Source: Antennarius striatus
Lineage: Eukaryota > Chordata > Actinopteri > Lophiiformes > Antennariidae
DNA length: 64,000 nucleotides
Direction: 5' to 3'
NCBI RefSeq assembly: GCF_040054535.1
Contig: NC_090787.1
Span: forward strand, 14,825,001 to 14,889,000
Shown here: positions 27,501 through 41,600 of the stretch, piece after piece
How the letters are laid out: every line of letters starts with the position of its first letter
Position numbering within the stretch: the first letter of the stretch is position 1
The notes under the pieces: model-generated
The model's database searches: none
Told to the model about the DNA's origin: nothing
What the model saw: the letters and a program-made list of their open reading frames with translations, nothing else
Made by a program: the position numbers and the translations under genes

Positions 27501-30243
27501 GTTTGGCCTGTTCCTCCTCTCCATCTAGTGATCGCACTCACCCTCAGCTTTAACATTAAATGTTCTTTTTATTTGTGATGGCAAACAAAGCACTTAAAGG
27601 GTGAAGCATTTTAGGGTTCAGGATGTTTCAGCATATGACAGAGCGCATTAGCTTTCCACTTTGTGCAGACATTGGCCCACTTTTGTCACTTAAAAGGCGT
27701 GTACGGGGCTATTTTTGCCCAATTAAAGTGAGGAAAGTGTGTCATGACCTAGTAACACACAGTGAAACCTGTGTGAAGTCTTGCCTGAACGCTCCCTCAT
27801 GCTATATCCTTTCTTGGCTCTAAACATTAATCATGATTGACAGACTTGCATGTATCTGAACTCCTCCCAAAGGAGAATGCCATAAGTAACACCTTTTTAA
27901 CAGGCTCTCAAAATAAAATGGCTGTGTATAGTCTGGAATCTTTCTGTCGGACAGGGTCAATGAAAGGGGTGTTAATTCCTGTGGGTCTGAATGAAAACTA
28001 AATGCAGTCAACGGTGTAATACTTCTCTAGGAACTGGAGCAAAACAATTTTTAAAGGACAGGATTTTGTAAAACCCTCACAGGCTGACCTGTCAAATCCG
28101 TCTGCTGTTAAAAAAGGAAAATGTATTGTAAAAAGTGCAATTGCTTCACCAAATAAAGATCTTATATTGAATACAAATTTAGCTAATCATGGTAAATACT
28201 TTTTTTTTTAAATTCCATGTTAGTGTATCCTGACTTTAAAAGTTCATTAATGGGTTTATTACATCTATTATCTCTTTTACAGGGTTTTCATAACCCTTCT
28301 ATTTTTTCAAGGTAGTTTTGTTTTTCAATGAAACCAATCTAAATTTTCATGAAAGCTCAGCGATAAGAAGCTGTGAAAAAGAGACGGCTTATATTTAAAT
28401 ATCACTGAGTAGCATAATGTTGAAGTAATACTGATTCACATAACCCATTTGGTGCAGTATACTTTCAACTTATGTAAATTATTTTAATATTTTTGAAATT
28501 CAACTGGTTCTCAATATCAACTCCAATAGCATGTAGTGAAATATAAAGCTACTGCTCTTTAGACCACAAACATGTGAGCATACCTGCAGCTGTAACCTCC
28601 ATTAAAGCCAATACACATTTTACAGTTTATTTTTTCATAAACCAAATGGTATATTGTAATTTATTATATTATTGTGATGTAGTTGTTTTCACTCTTTATA
28701 CTAGGCTAAACTCAGCTTTATCAATGTTTTAAGGCATTTAAAAAACAACAAATAAGCTTTTATCTAAGTTGCCAACACATCTCCACTTCTTTAACATATG
28801 TACAACAACCAAATGGCTAAATTTTACACCTTTGATGGATCATATAATGTGATACCAACATTTACACAGTTGGACCCTAAAACAGTGTAAATATCTTATA
28901 TAATAAAATCCTAATACATAAAAGAGGGAGCAAGACAAATATTAGCAACAATAAAAGCTTTGAGTACTTTCTAAATCATTTAATTAAAATGACTGCCTGC
29001 GTTAATGAATGACTGAATAGCATAATTGTGTATGTTATATAAAGTGATTTTCAAAGTAGCTGCTCTTTAACGTTAAATTCAGAGGAATCAAATTTACATT
29101 ACCTAATTGGGTAGCTGTTTATGTGCTTGTCTGTCTTCTGGTTGAAAACAAATATGCAAATAAACCTGGAAGAAGCATTTTAATATTCTTACCCTTAAGG
29201 CATGCAGGCTGTGTTCAATGACATCTCTCACTTAAAATGAAAACTACACACACCATGTTGTTTATGTATGGTGTTTGCTACCATTTACCCACCGATAGTT
29301 CTCAGCCAAGTGGAACCATCTCCCATACCATTTGGTGGAGGTGGAAGACAAGCTCTTAATCGGCTGTGTTATTGAATTATTGAATTAAAAGCTTAAGTAC
29401 TCAGGGTGAGCATGTCAATTTTCCACAACTGAATGGTACACCACTCATTCCATTTTCATCTGAATAGATCATTTGTGTATGTAAAATGTAGAAGAATTGA
29501 GGTATTACACAGATCACTTTCATTGTCTGTAATTCCCTTTCACTGTGACTGTAATCATTCTGAGAGACAAGTCATATTCATCCAACACTGCATGCTAGCC
29601 CTTAATCTGCATTCAGCTCTCCTCAACAACATGACACTTTTTCTTACCATGCAGCTATACTGTAGTTCAGCCTTCATTAAGACAGTTTTCTTTAAAGTGA
29701 ATTTTGCATCATTATGGCAGAAGAGGATGTTTAACCTGCTTCACAACATTGTGATGTAAAACAATGATATAGTGAGAAGAAATCGGAGAAGTAAGTGTCG
29801 CAGCAAATGGTTCAACCCTTTTCTACTTGACATTCCGCTCACCTGTCTTCATCTCTCGTGTTCTGAAACCCTGGGACTGATAGGCTACAGATAAAATGAT
29901 GTGATGTTCCTGTCTGTATTTCAGTGGGATGAGCTGCTGTGACCCACGCAATCTCCCTCTCAAAGAGTATTTCAACTTATGCAGATGAGCTCATCAGAGC
30001 TGCCTGCTGAGATGAGACATCTAGGTCTGGAATTGTGTCAATACCAGCACCAAAACAAATGCAAATCAAAATCCAAATTAATGTGTTTTCCCTGAGGAGA
30101 AACTGAGTCGTACTTATAGTCAGCTCTCAGTAGATGACAGGATTCTGTTATCCCGAGCTCATGAAAAACAAGGCATTCTCAAACTGCTCACTGAGCCTGG
30201 GTACAAAAAGTCAGTGTCTCCAGAAGGAGAAACTAAACTAAGT

Positions 30244-30261
30244 AAAAAAAAAAAAAAAAAA
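30244..30261. repeat. Poly-A tract (about 18)
   Basis: A homopolymer run with no recognisable flanking element. Confidence 0.85.
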
Positions 30262-31224
30262 GAGGGTTCTTGTGTGATTGTTTTACAGAAGACATTTCTA
30301 CGTTTCCAGGATTCCTAAGTTTAGTTGTCTGTTTTGGTAAACATACTTATATTATATATAAATTATGTCAAACAGTTGTAGAGGATGTGCTCTGAGCTTT
30401 TCAAATAATGTTACCCAGGTCACAGCAATATCTACATCCTAGTTGCTGACTTGACTGCTTCAGAAGCAGCCTCGTAAAAATATCACAAAATGTTAGGTTT
30501 GGGAAAGAATTACCAGATCGCAGCGGATCACGCTGTTCAAAATATTCTGTGACCTTTCATCACTATGCCTACCATTCTTTTAAAATTGAATAGTAAATAA
30601 TGAATAGAAACTAAAAAAAAGTCCTAACCTTGAAGTTTTCTTCATGGAGATGTTGATTTTATTGATATATGCTTTCATTCTTTATCTCCACGTGATAACC
30701 TTTAATGCGCTAGTTGCTCAATTCACTCCTGCTGCAACAACCGACTTTCCCCCCACACAAACAATTAAAATGTAATTCTATCTAATCAAAGAAATCACTA
30801 CAAAACGTTTTTGCTCAAATCTGAAAAAAGCCAAACAAGTGATGTCACTTTCATTTTTGTTAGACTCATATTTTGTAATTTGTGAGAAACAGTCTTAAAT
30901 GTTTAATGAAAACAAGACAATGACGTGAATTATTACCACTACTGCTGTTGTTACGGTCATTATATTATTAGTAGTAGCAAAGGGCTGCCCACCCAGTTCT
31001 GTGAGTTTCTATCTCTTAAATGTGTCTGCTCTTCAATATCGCCAACTGCTTGCTCATGGGGAAAATTCTGGGTCTCTGTTAAACAGAGTACGGTTTAGAC
31101 CTGTTCTTTCAGAAAGTGCCATGAGATAACATTTGTTGATACTTGGCAGCATATAAATAAAATTTGAAACACGAATTGAGCTGAGGAAGTCAACCAATCA
31201 TCTTACCAATGCACAGTGCCCACT

Positions 31225-31230
31225 TTTATT
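31225..31230 (-). terminator. pcdh17: Possible pcdh17 polyadenylation signal (AATAAA)
   Basis: A minus-strand AATAAA lies about 875 bp after the pcdh17 stop codon and is the first canonical hexamer downstream. A variant ATTAAA at 31453-31458 is an alternative about 650 bp after the stop. Sequence motif only. Confidence 0.35.
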
Positions 31231-32103
31231 TGAGTTCTGAAGTATAAATAGGTGTGTAGAATCTAAACTACTGCTGATAACATGTGCTGGCATACAGTGT
31301 GTAGCTACAGTTGGCAAGTCTCTAAAGCTTTTTTATCACTAACACATTCTAAGCACCTTGTATAAACATAAAGCACTTTCTCACATAAAAACATCTTCAG
31401 AATGTGTCACCGGTCAAAAATAATTGCCTTCCATATGCACAGTGTATACAAATTTAATAAAATACACAACAAGTACAGTAGGCCACATCCACGTGTAAAC
31501 TCATCTTATTTTCACACAAACTGCAGAAGACAACAATAAAATTACAAATACATTCTTAAAAAATTGTTATTATTGGAACCTTGAATGGTTTTATGAAAAG
31601 GGATGTCCCCTGTTGCACCACCAGTAACAGTTCATAAGACACTTTACTTTTGTATTTAACTTCACTGATATGTATTTCAGTTGTCTGTGATGTTCAAAGA
31701 GATGTTTCTTAAACACTAAATGGAGACAGAAAGCACCACCGTACAAAAGCAGACAGGACTCAATAGCTTAACAGTAGCAATTTGTTCAACAGCCTCACAA
31801 AATCGGAGCTCGAAATGTGTAAAATACAGACATCTAAATTGACAGGTACAGTACACCGTGAAAACACTTGAAGTCAGGTAAGCACTGATGTCGTCCCAAA
31901 CCTTCACAGCAGTCAAGGACACATATTTCACTTAAACACAACAGGTCACAAACTCATAAAAAAAACACACAAAGCAGATGGTTTTTGGTTATACAATGCA
32001 CGTCTGGACACCTCTGTTGGTCAAAATTAATCACCTCCTCATTAATCTGTGATGTCATCTTCAAAGCTCTGGCAGGGGAGAGCAAGCGGGATCAGCTGAC
32101 TTG

Positions 32104-32681
32104 TCAGTTACCAGAGTCCAGAGGATCCAGAGCGTAATCTGAACCCCCACACTCCTGGCTGATGACAGAGCTGTGAATGAGACTGCTGGACATGGACTTG
32201 GGTCTGAGCTCACAGGTCATGTAGGAGGGCTCCTCCATTTCGGTGTGCAGCGGGGAGCACTGGCCATCTGGAGGTCCATAGGCACTGATGTCGGAACCAC
32301 CTTCCCTCTCCTCTGTGGACTCTTGGTTGGCCAAATCCAGGGGTACGCTGCTCTTGGTGGGACTACTGGATGCAGACGGACTCTCCTGTAGCGGTGGACT
32401 TAGTGCATGCTGTGATTTTAAGTAAGGTTTGACATTGGCCACTAGGATAGTACTGTCCCGCTGTTCCTTTCCAAAAGTGCTGAGGGTTTTTCTGCTGCTG
32501 CAGCTGATGGTGCCATAAATCTCTGTCTCTACCATGGCATCCATTCCCACCGGGATGAAAAGGTTGGTGCGATTATCGGCACTGTCTGCTTGGCTTCCTA
32601 CCCGTAACTTTGGCATCCAGCATCTGTCAGAATGTCCCAGTGCACGACATTCATCTGTGCAGTGGACTGATTTGTCTTGCT
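32104..32681 (-). CDS. pcdh17: pcdh17 coding exon 4 (CM2, WIRS-like motif, C-terminus)
   Basis: A 578-nt last coding exon, acceptor TTTTTGCAG, entered in phase 1 and ended by TGA at 32104-32106. It begins with the CM2 region (QDKSVHCTDECRALGHSD), includes TFGK and ILVANVKPYLK as in mammals, then changes to a fish-type ending (..SDYALDPLDSGN). Confidence 0.94.
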
Positions 32682-35600
32682 CTGCAAAAACAGTTAAACA
32701 TTTGTTATTGGACGACACTGGGTTGAGAACAAATAGCCTAGAAGAAAATGTTGAAGACATTCTAAAGAATGAGCAACAATAATAAAACACTAAAATACAC
32801 ATAACTCGCTGTATTCTTAAATTTTACTTTAGTACACTAGCTACAGCAGGTTTCTGTAATAACTGTTTAGTATGCACCAGGAGAATTTTTATGAATATAA
32901 TAAGAACCAGCAGCTTGTTGCAACACTTGTGAGAACATTCAAATGTAGTAATATTGTTTTGATTTAATAAGGTTGATGCTTTTCTACTCCAGAAATCACC
33001 CAAAGTATAATTTTAAAATAATGTCAGATGAAAAAAAGTTCATTTTCTCTCATTTTATGGTCAATGTAGCAAATGAGTGACTTATCCTACTCATAAAACC
33101 ATTTCCCTCTGCTACTCTCAACAACTTGTGTAGGTGTTTCCTGGAAAACATCATCTGGTGCAGAGGAAGTGATGTTTCTCATTTACATTTCCAGCTGCAG
33201 TTTGAGTTGAATTCACAGAAAAACAACAGTAAAATTTCCCGAGCTTTCTACATGAACATGAGTGAAGTTCATCAGTGTTAGATCAGGGCATTGATAACAT
33301 TGAGGGTGCTATAGTATATATATTGTTGGCTTTAATGATGAAAAAGTAAAAGTTAGGACATTTTAATTGAATGTGCATTTGTAATTTGGAAATATTAACC
33401 GATAATTGGAGCACAAATCCTCACTGATTTGACCTCTGGTAATTTTTGTTATTACTTTGACGGACTCTGTGTTCTCGGTTCATTTGCATTTCACTACCAT
33501 TTTTCATTTCACTCAGTATTAATACATTTATATAAAGACTTGTCCTTGCTTTAGAAAGACCTTGTAAATACTTGTTAACAGTTTCTTCACGCAGCATAAA
33601 AGACGCCAAACTTCTGTGTATGTATGAAGTGAAAAGTATATTCTACTTAATTTCTTTTTATTAGAAGAAATGCATTGATCATAATAGGAGCTATAAACCT
33701 TTACATTTAAATAGTGTGTTACCTCAGTGACGGTTACAGTACTTATTGACGATTGGGGGTAGTTTTCTAAGTGAGGGGAGGTCATTTAAGACACTTGCAG
33801 AAAGCATGCACCCTTCTAATCTTGACAAAATGTTTTTGGTTGAAGCACATCCCTGATTATACAGCACTGATCAGCTCACATAGTTTTCCTCTGTGATAAA
33901 AAGCTTCTCTATCATGTGGCATCAGAAGCCATCAGTAGAAGGAGACTAACTGTGAATGAGGAACTTATCTCATTTTCAAACCTGGCTCTAATAAGGCTGG
34001 CAATATGGAGTGTGGAAAAAGGGACGGCTATAGATGATGGAGATCCTCCTGAAAGAGGTGGTTGGATCCTCATGTTCACAGGCAACAAAATCTTCCTCAC
34101 ATACCAGCGTCGACCAGTTTTCATGCTTAAACCCAAGGGGGAAGATGAAACCAAGAGAAAAGACAACATCTCTGTGCCACAACCCACAAGAGATGTGAAA
34201 AACAGCATCATGTGTCACACTACAAGCTCATTTGCAAGAGTACAGGCCTCCACTATCAATTAGGCTACTGCTGTTCAAGTCCATGAACACCCACACAAAA
34301 AAAACACACACACAGCCACACAAACACACAGATTCACAAACACACAAACATGTACAGCCTTATAGGAAAAAATGGAACTGTTAATTATTCTCTGACTGGA
34401 TGGAGATTTAACACATTTAATTGGGCTGTTAATGGTACACTGCAGCAATTTTAGAGACGTCATAAAGAACACTTATTCTAAAAGACAACTTTCTACAATT
34501 TAGCAAATTTGTCCTTTATGGCCTGCACTTATTTCTTTGGGACATTATGTGTTTTTATGTGGGCAGTCATTTTAGGATGATGGTCGTCATTTTGTATCAT
34601 CTAACTGCAGGCAGAACTGTCATGTTTTTTTGCTATCTAGGGTGTCTGAGAAACACCTTACGAGGTGTCTCGCTGCATGTATGCACACATTTCTTTTGAT
34701 AAACTGCATTTTCAGCATGGATAACCTCTCCTTTTCAACAGCATACTAAATTGTAAGCAATGTATTTGCTCTGCAGTTGAACCCAACAAAAGTTGTGGGC
34801 ACACTTTATCCACCTGCTTTGTTTGCACATAAAGAATACCGGGCTCATAAATACAAATTGCCTGCCTTTCCTCTAAAAGTAAGGAAGTAAGGATGCATGT
34901 AAGAAGTGAGAAATGTAGCTTCCTTCTCATCTCATCTCAACCTTCTCATGAGAGCTGCACAAGTGCTGTACTGATCAGAAACAGAGAAAATGGAGGCACA
35001 CAGACATTGGAGGTGAAGCGAACATTAATTTTCCTGGAATCTGGTATTAAGCCGGGCAGTGTTAGATTGATGTGGGTGGATGTATATATTGGACAGATTG
35101 CTGAAAGTTTGAAAGAGAGGTGGATGGTATTAAACTTTACACTCAACAGTGTTTTTATTTTATAATATTTGTAACAAATTGTACAGCCGCAAACTGAAAG
35201 TGAATGTTGGCAGGCAGATTTCTGACCCAATAACCTGACCTGGAAAGTGAAATAAAAAGCATTAATGTCTGCATGGAAACAACAGTGGTTTCTCTCAGCG
35301 AAGTCAAGAAATTGGTTTTAACCAATAGCACAGCCAATGCACTCATGTACCCCATCAACACAATGAAAAGTATCCTCATTCCACATTTACCTAAAAACAG
35401 TAATCTTTTCTTATCCATTGGGAGGGAATCTCTGCTCCTGAAATAGCTTTTTAAATAATTGTTTAAAAAAAACAATGAAATGGAAGTGAAAACATGATCT
35501 CATCAATGGATGCAATCAATGCTAATTTGACTAAAAAATTTTGTGTGTCTGAGTGAATAAAGTCCAAGAAACAATGGATTATTCTGTTATTTTATTCCAA

Positions 35601-38600
35601 GAACCTAGAAATTATACTATTTACTTTTGTAATGGCTGAGTTTAATTTGGACATTTTTTGAAAATCATTCCCATTTCAAATGGATTTTATTGGTAATCTT
35701 GATCTCACTTAGCTGTTGTGCATTCCTAATGTAAAAACTGAAACTAAAAGTCTGTTTGTGTCATTTATATATTTGTTTTGACAACATTTGTGTGACAGGT
35801 TACTCTCAAGGAAAGGACTCTTAACAACGCTCTTATCTCGTCAAATGAGGGACATTGAAATTAAATGATCATGACAATATGTTATTAGTGAAGAAAAAAA
35901 AGAAAGAATTCGAAACAAAAAATAGACCAAAACAATGATCCAATTTCATTTTTTCTTTGTCAAGCCGCCCAGGTGTTTGCAAACTAGAGAAGCATGTTGA
36001 TTCTATAGTGGAAGCAAAGCTTATTTTTAATAAGTCACAGGCTGTAAGCTCAGTTTTTTATGGTGCAACATTTCCTACAGTACATCTGCCAAGATACAAG
36101 TTTTTTAGTCCCTTCAAAAATGTATTTTTTAGGCCACATGCTGTGATTTGTTTTTTCTCCCATTTTATACATTATGCAAATGTTCTCTGCTTCATTCAAT
36201 GCATAAACTATTCTCAGGACTAAGATGAAGAGAAAATATGCATTAGAGTTCAACACGTATTTAAGAGCAAAAGGGAAACAAAACGATGTCTTTGATTTGA
36301 CAAAACAGTAACACAGATCATGCATGTAGCAAGTGCTATGCTTTGAAGTGTCTGCACCCCAGATTAGAGTTCTGTGCCCTGTGCATTCGCGTACTCCCAT
36401 TTTTCTTCTAGTACTACAGAGAAAATGATTTTTTAGGCATAGATATGCGAGGCCAGAACAATGAGAATAAAGGAGGAGATGCAGAGAGATGTTAAGTTCA
36501 TTTCCATGGTACCTATCAGCTCTAAGGGGGATCGAGCAGATGATGCTGATGCAAAGGGATGTATGTTCATGGAAGGTTCAGTAGAAATGAACTTTTGTCA
36601 TTGTGCAATTTGCTTGGCTTCCAATAGCAATTTGAGTATGTGTTCATATTTAGATAACATTAAATGCTTAGTAGAGCTGAAGCTTTATGCAGTTTTTCCT
36701 GTTATAATCAGACCTTTAGAATCATACGTTGGTTATTTGGTTCCTGGTACACAGTGAGTATAAAAAGCTGTAACTACATTCAATGCTTTGGATGGAAAAA
36801 TGTATCAGAGTACAGTAAGTAGTTTTATCATTTAACATGATTCAAAAACAAAAATGCAGAGAGAACAGGATGAGGAAGTAAGGTGGCTTTTATCTATTGT
36901 GCCTGCCTGTCAGTGGCTTTCCATTTCCATTTTCTGTTCCAACACTGAATGCAATTTGTTGAATAATAGCTCTAAAACATTATACACAATGATGTTATGT
37001 AGTCCACTACATTTAATATAGACACATAATAGACTGATGACAAATTGATAAAATAGATGTGATCTTATGGCCAAATGTGAACAGAACAATAACATGTCCT
37101 CAGAAACAAAGACTTTGCCTACCCATTATAAATAGAATCAGAGAAAGCCTAGCAGCATACCCACTGTGCATCTGGTGTCTGTGAGAGTGAATAAATATTC
37201 AGAGTGCATGATAGTGGAGCCTGCACAGGTGCATATATTACCTGTATCAAAGCAACCAGGAGACTAGAGAGATGGTAAAGGTAAAGACATAAAAGCAATA
37301 CTACTTAACCCACAAGCTTTTGTGATGGTGCATGTGGAAATCAAATTCTGCGGTATCTCCATTTTGGATAATATCGCTCTCTTGTCAAAATCTGCACAAC
37401 AGAGCCTTTGTTGTTCAATTATATGCATGTGTATGTGAAATACAGAAGGAGGGTGGCGGTTAGAGGGGGATGGTTTTTAGCGCATAATGTACATTTTCCA
37501 ACTAACAGTATGCAGATAGTGACACCACATTCAACCTGCCAACACAGCGAGATAAAAATATTAAATCTAACCATTAGCTGTGGTTTTAACAATATTTGTC
37601 TCATGCCAAAATAGGTGGCATTAGCAAAACAAAAAAACTACTAATATGAAGACTGATGCCCCACTTCTTTGAATCTTACAAAGGCGTGTACATTAACTCA
37701 TATTCCTGATGAACATGTATTACTGCCACACATGTAGATATTCTGTCTTGCATGTACAAAACGTCTTTTTCAATATATGTCCTAATGACTGGCCTTAGAA
37801 CTTGAGCTGAATCAGATTCAGAAATGTGTTGCGAAAAAAAAAAACTGTGACTGAATTTACACCTCCCACAGAGCCATGTTTGGTCTGCCATAATTCCTCA
37901 TAGCACACACTCGCACAAACAAACACACTCACACATACACACTAAAGTGAGACAGATAGAGAGAAACTCACATATTATTCTGGCAGCCGCAAGAGTGGCT
38001 CCATCTCTGCTCTCCTGAGCACACCACAAACTAACAGTTCATAGCAATGTAAATGGTGTTGAAAGTACTGCATTGGGACCTGATGACCAGAGCCACTCTC
38101 TTCCAAAGCTCACATAAGGAAAAGAGAAACATCACTACTTCTCTCAAGTCCCCCATTATCTTTTATCTTACCGGTGAGAGTAGCTTTCATATTTTCAGTT
38201 TATATTATATCCAAAAGCTAAATATAACAGTCCCTCTTAGGTCAGGCAGGTTTCTACAGATTGACAGTCAACTATCTTTATACTCCTGGCAGTACGGATC
38301 GTTTCAGATTAGCGAAATAAAATACAACATTTCTATTTTCAGTTGTAAAGCAAAGCTCCTCTCACAACAGTCTAACCACTGCAAACCTGATAATAACTGC
38401 GAAAAACTTTCCAAGCAAAAGGTGGAAAGACTCTGTCATGTTGCACCAGAAATACCTGTCATTCTGTACTGCAAGTGTCTATCCTGCTTTCTTGTCTGTC
38501 GTGTTCTTCAAGACATGCATGCAGTGAATCAAATAATGATGTGAATAAAAGAGACACAGACGGAGGCACTCTTTGCCATGCATATGAGTGTGTTTGATGG

Positions 38601-41600
38601 CAAAATGAGACAGAAAATGTTTGAACATTCTACATTCAACCAAGGGATTATTTTATCATTTAAAACTACCATCCGCCTTCCAATCCAGTGCCTTCATGCC
38701 ATGTTTGAAACTTAGCTCAGGTTGTGCGCAAATGTAAAGAAGCACAGACTAACCGTACTTGCATCGGTAAGAGGACGGCTTTACCTCGTAAATATCCATT
38801 TCCCCTCATTCACTCAGGGGTCAGCAGACCTCTGCTTAAACCATCAAGCTGCTTGTATGGTCTCAGTGCGTAAAGTATGAACAATGTCTGGTACAATAGT
38901 TAGGTAGTCATCTTCAAGTTGTCGGGAAGAGTGTGCATCCACTCACCCTGTTCAAAAGGCTGACCATTAACTGCCGTTGCTTTCATCTTGAGGGCCTCCC
39001 TAGCAGACGTGTCGCAGTGTGAGCCTTTATTAGTATCCTGGTCACTATCAGCTTGGTCACTATCACCATGGCCACTGTCTCGGAGGCTTGCTCGTTCTGC
39101 ATCCTTAAATGTTGAGCTGCAGCAGAGACGAAGGAGGGGGGAAAGAAATAACTTGCCATTACCTATGCGTGAGCACTCCCATTTGATAGCCATGGTCAGC
39201 TGGCTTGATAGAAGAATGAAGAAGCTGAATGCAATGGCCAAGAAGCTTTGAAGGGAACTCTTACCTTTGAACAAATGGCTGCCTGCTGCCTGCGTAATTG
39301 GGTTCTGATGGGAATTTTTCGGTCTAGAAAAGAAAGGAAAATACAATTTTTGCTTCGGCCGTGTTAAAGGTTTAATTCATTTTCAACAATAGCCAGACGA
39401 ACATGTGATTCCGCCGGCAATGAAAATAGCCTTGTCTTTTTTTTGAGATTCTAATATTGCTGTTATCGTGCTGAAAATACGTAATTAAAAGCCACAGAGC
39501 ATCTGCCAGTCTTAACGGCAGTATAAGAACAAATCTCTGTTGTGACCATATGTGGCTCTTTGGCAGTGCAAAGGAGTAGAGCATTATCCACTGTCATCAG
39601 CATCCCTTTTTCCCTACCCTGAGAATAATGTGTTTGTGTTGATCACACCCACATACACCAGCAACTGGTGACAGTGCCAGGCCTTGTCATCTGTGTTATC
39701 ATCTCCAAATGAGACTGCAAGTCTGTCCTAGATATTTACATCGTTTACAACAGTTAATTCTGCTGTGCTAAACATCGCGACAAGCCCATGTTGTCAAATT
39801 AGCATTTTAGCTGGCTTGTGTGCACAACCCTGAAATCTATATAGGACTAGGGTGTAGCCCATTAATGGTCTTATCATGCCAACTTCATATGCAGATGGGC
39901 AGATCTGGCATATAATTGTGGGGAACGAAAAATGCGATTGTGAGGTTATGCTGCCTGCATCTAGCTGTCTGTAGCACACTGGTTCAGTAATGTGATCGGA
40001 CAAGCTGCTCAAACACCTGTCCAGTCCCACATTTCAGGCAAGGTTTTCTTTTCATTCTTTACCAGTTGATCTGGCAGGGCCACAGCAGCCTTGTTCAAGA
40101 CTCACAGTGTTTGCATGTGTAACTGAGAAGACTTTCTAATTATGCGAACCACCTGTGCCATTTTGCATAAGAAGAGTTTCAATAGAACACTTTCTAAAAC
40201 GATTGCAATCCAGAAAATCACGTTACAAAATAATGTTTCATCAAATGCCATTTACGTCATATTAACACATTCCAAGTTAACATATCGTGAAGAGAATATT
40301 TCACAGTAGCAGAGCAGGTAAAGATAATGTGATAATAATGATGTCTGCTTACAGTGACAGAGTTTTTCTTTTACAGTAGACTATTCGTCTTTTGTCAGAT
40401 TTGCATGGCAAAGCTGTGTGTGGAGATAAGTGTGAATAAAGGGCAGATAAAGAATACAGTGCAGCATCTTCTTACCTGGATCACTGACATCCTATTCGCC
40501 GGAGTATCTGTGCTAAGCCCGGCAAAGCTGGAATGGCAAGCTGCCCTGGGGACTGTCAGGCTGTTTGGGGTGGTTTTCAGGTACATGACCTCTGACCTGG
40601 GCAGTGTGAGTGGTAGAGGACTCTGGTAGTCAAAACATATTGGTGAAGTGATGAGCGACGGGCTGCTCACCACATTCATTCGGCTTGCAGGATCTCTCTC
40701 CTCCATCTCACTCTGCACCAGCATGATGTCACTCTTGTTGATCCTTTTCTTTTTGCCTTTCCCCACTGGAGGATTGGAGTACTCAGTCATGCGGCAGTTA
40801 TAATTCCCAGTCTCCTTATCTTGATGCTTGGACTTGACAGCAATGGCAGTCATGACTGCTAAGAGCATGACAGAGATAATGCAGAGGGTAACTATGAGGG
40901 GCAGGGATACATCCCAGTGCTGCTGTTCCCCGCTCGCTCTGGAACCCCCTCCTGCTGCTGTCTCCGTGTTCACCTTAATGATCAGCTTAGCCACGGCAGA
41001 TAAGGAGGGCTTGCCATGATCAGTTACCTTCACCACCAGTTCAACCACTGGGGCAACTTCTTCCCAGAGCGCATGGGCAATTCTGACCTCTCCTCCCACT
41101 GGATCAATCTCAAACAGGTGGTCATCGTTCCCCTCAGTGATCTCATAGGTCAGATGGCCACTCTCTCCGTGGTCATGGTCCACCGCCTTCACCGTAGTCA
41201 CGATGTATCCGATGCCAACGTTTCTAGGCACTGGGATTTCTGCTGTATCATTTAGCAGAAGGGGTAAAATTATAACTGGGAGATTGTCGTTGACGTCAAG
41301 TACATTGACCCTGACTGTTGATGTGCTCTCCATGTGAGGGGATCCTTCATCTTTAGCTTGAACTTTGAACTCAAAGGATTTTGTTTGCTCATAATTGAAA
41401 GACCTTGAGGCATATATGGCTCCATTGGTGGGATTAACAGATACGTAGGTGTACACTGAAACATCTCCTATGTGTGACGGCAAAATAGAGTAGGATACAG
41501 TTCCATTGCGACCAACATCTGGGTCGTGGGCTAGAACCGAGCCCAAATACTCCCCTGGGATGTTGTTCTCAGGCACCTGTAGCACATAGACCGTTTTTGT

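Larger units (their letters stand above)
9925..31220. other. Intergenic region between pcdh17 and slitrk5
   Basis: About 21 kb of mostly AT-rich DNA without a recognisable gene. ORFs up to 145 codons occur (for example 12866-13303), but they show no domain, biased composition or splice context. It contains several simple repeats and some stretches that look like conserved regulatory DNA (17540-17900, 20461-20960, 29930-30130), described separately. No tRNA, rRNA or intact transposon was seen. Confidence 0.6.

Noticed and set aside
38053..38544. 163-codon plus-strand ORF in pcdh17 intron 3
   Set aside because: AT-rich codons, no recognisable motif, antisense within an intron; taken as chance.
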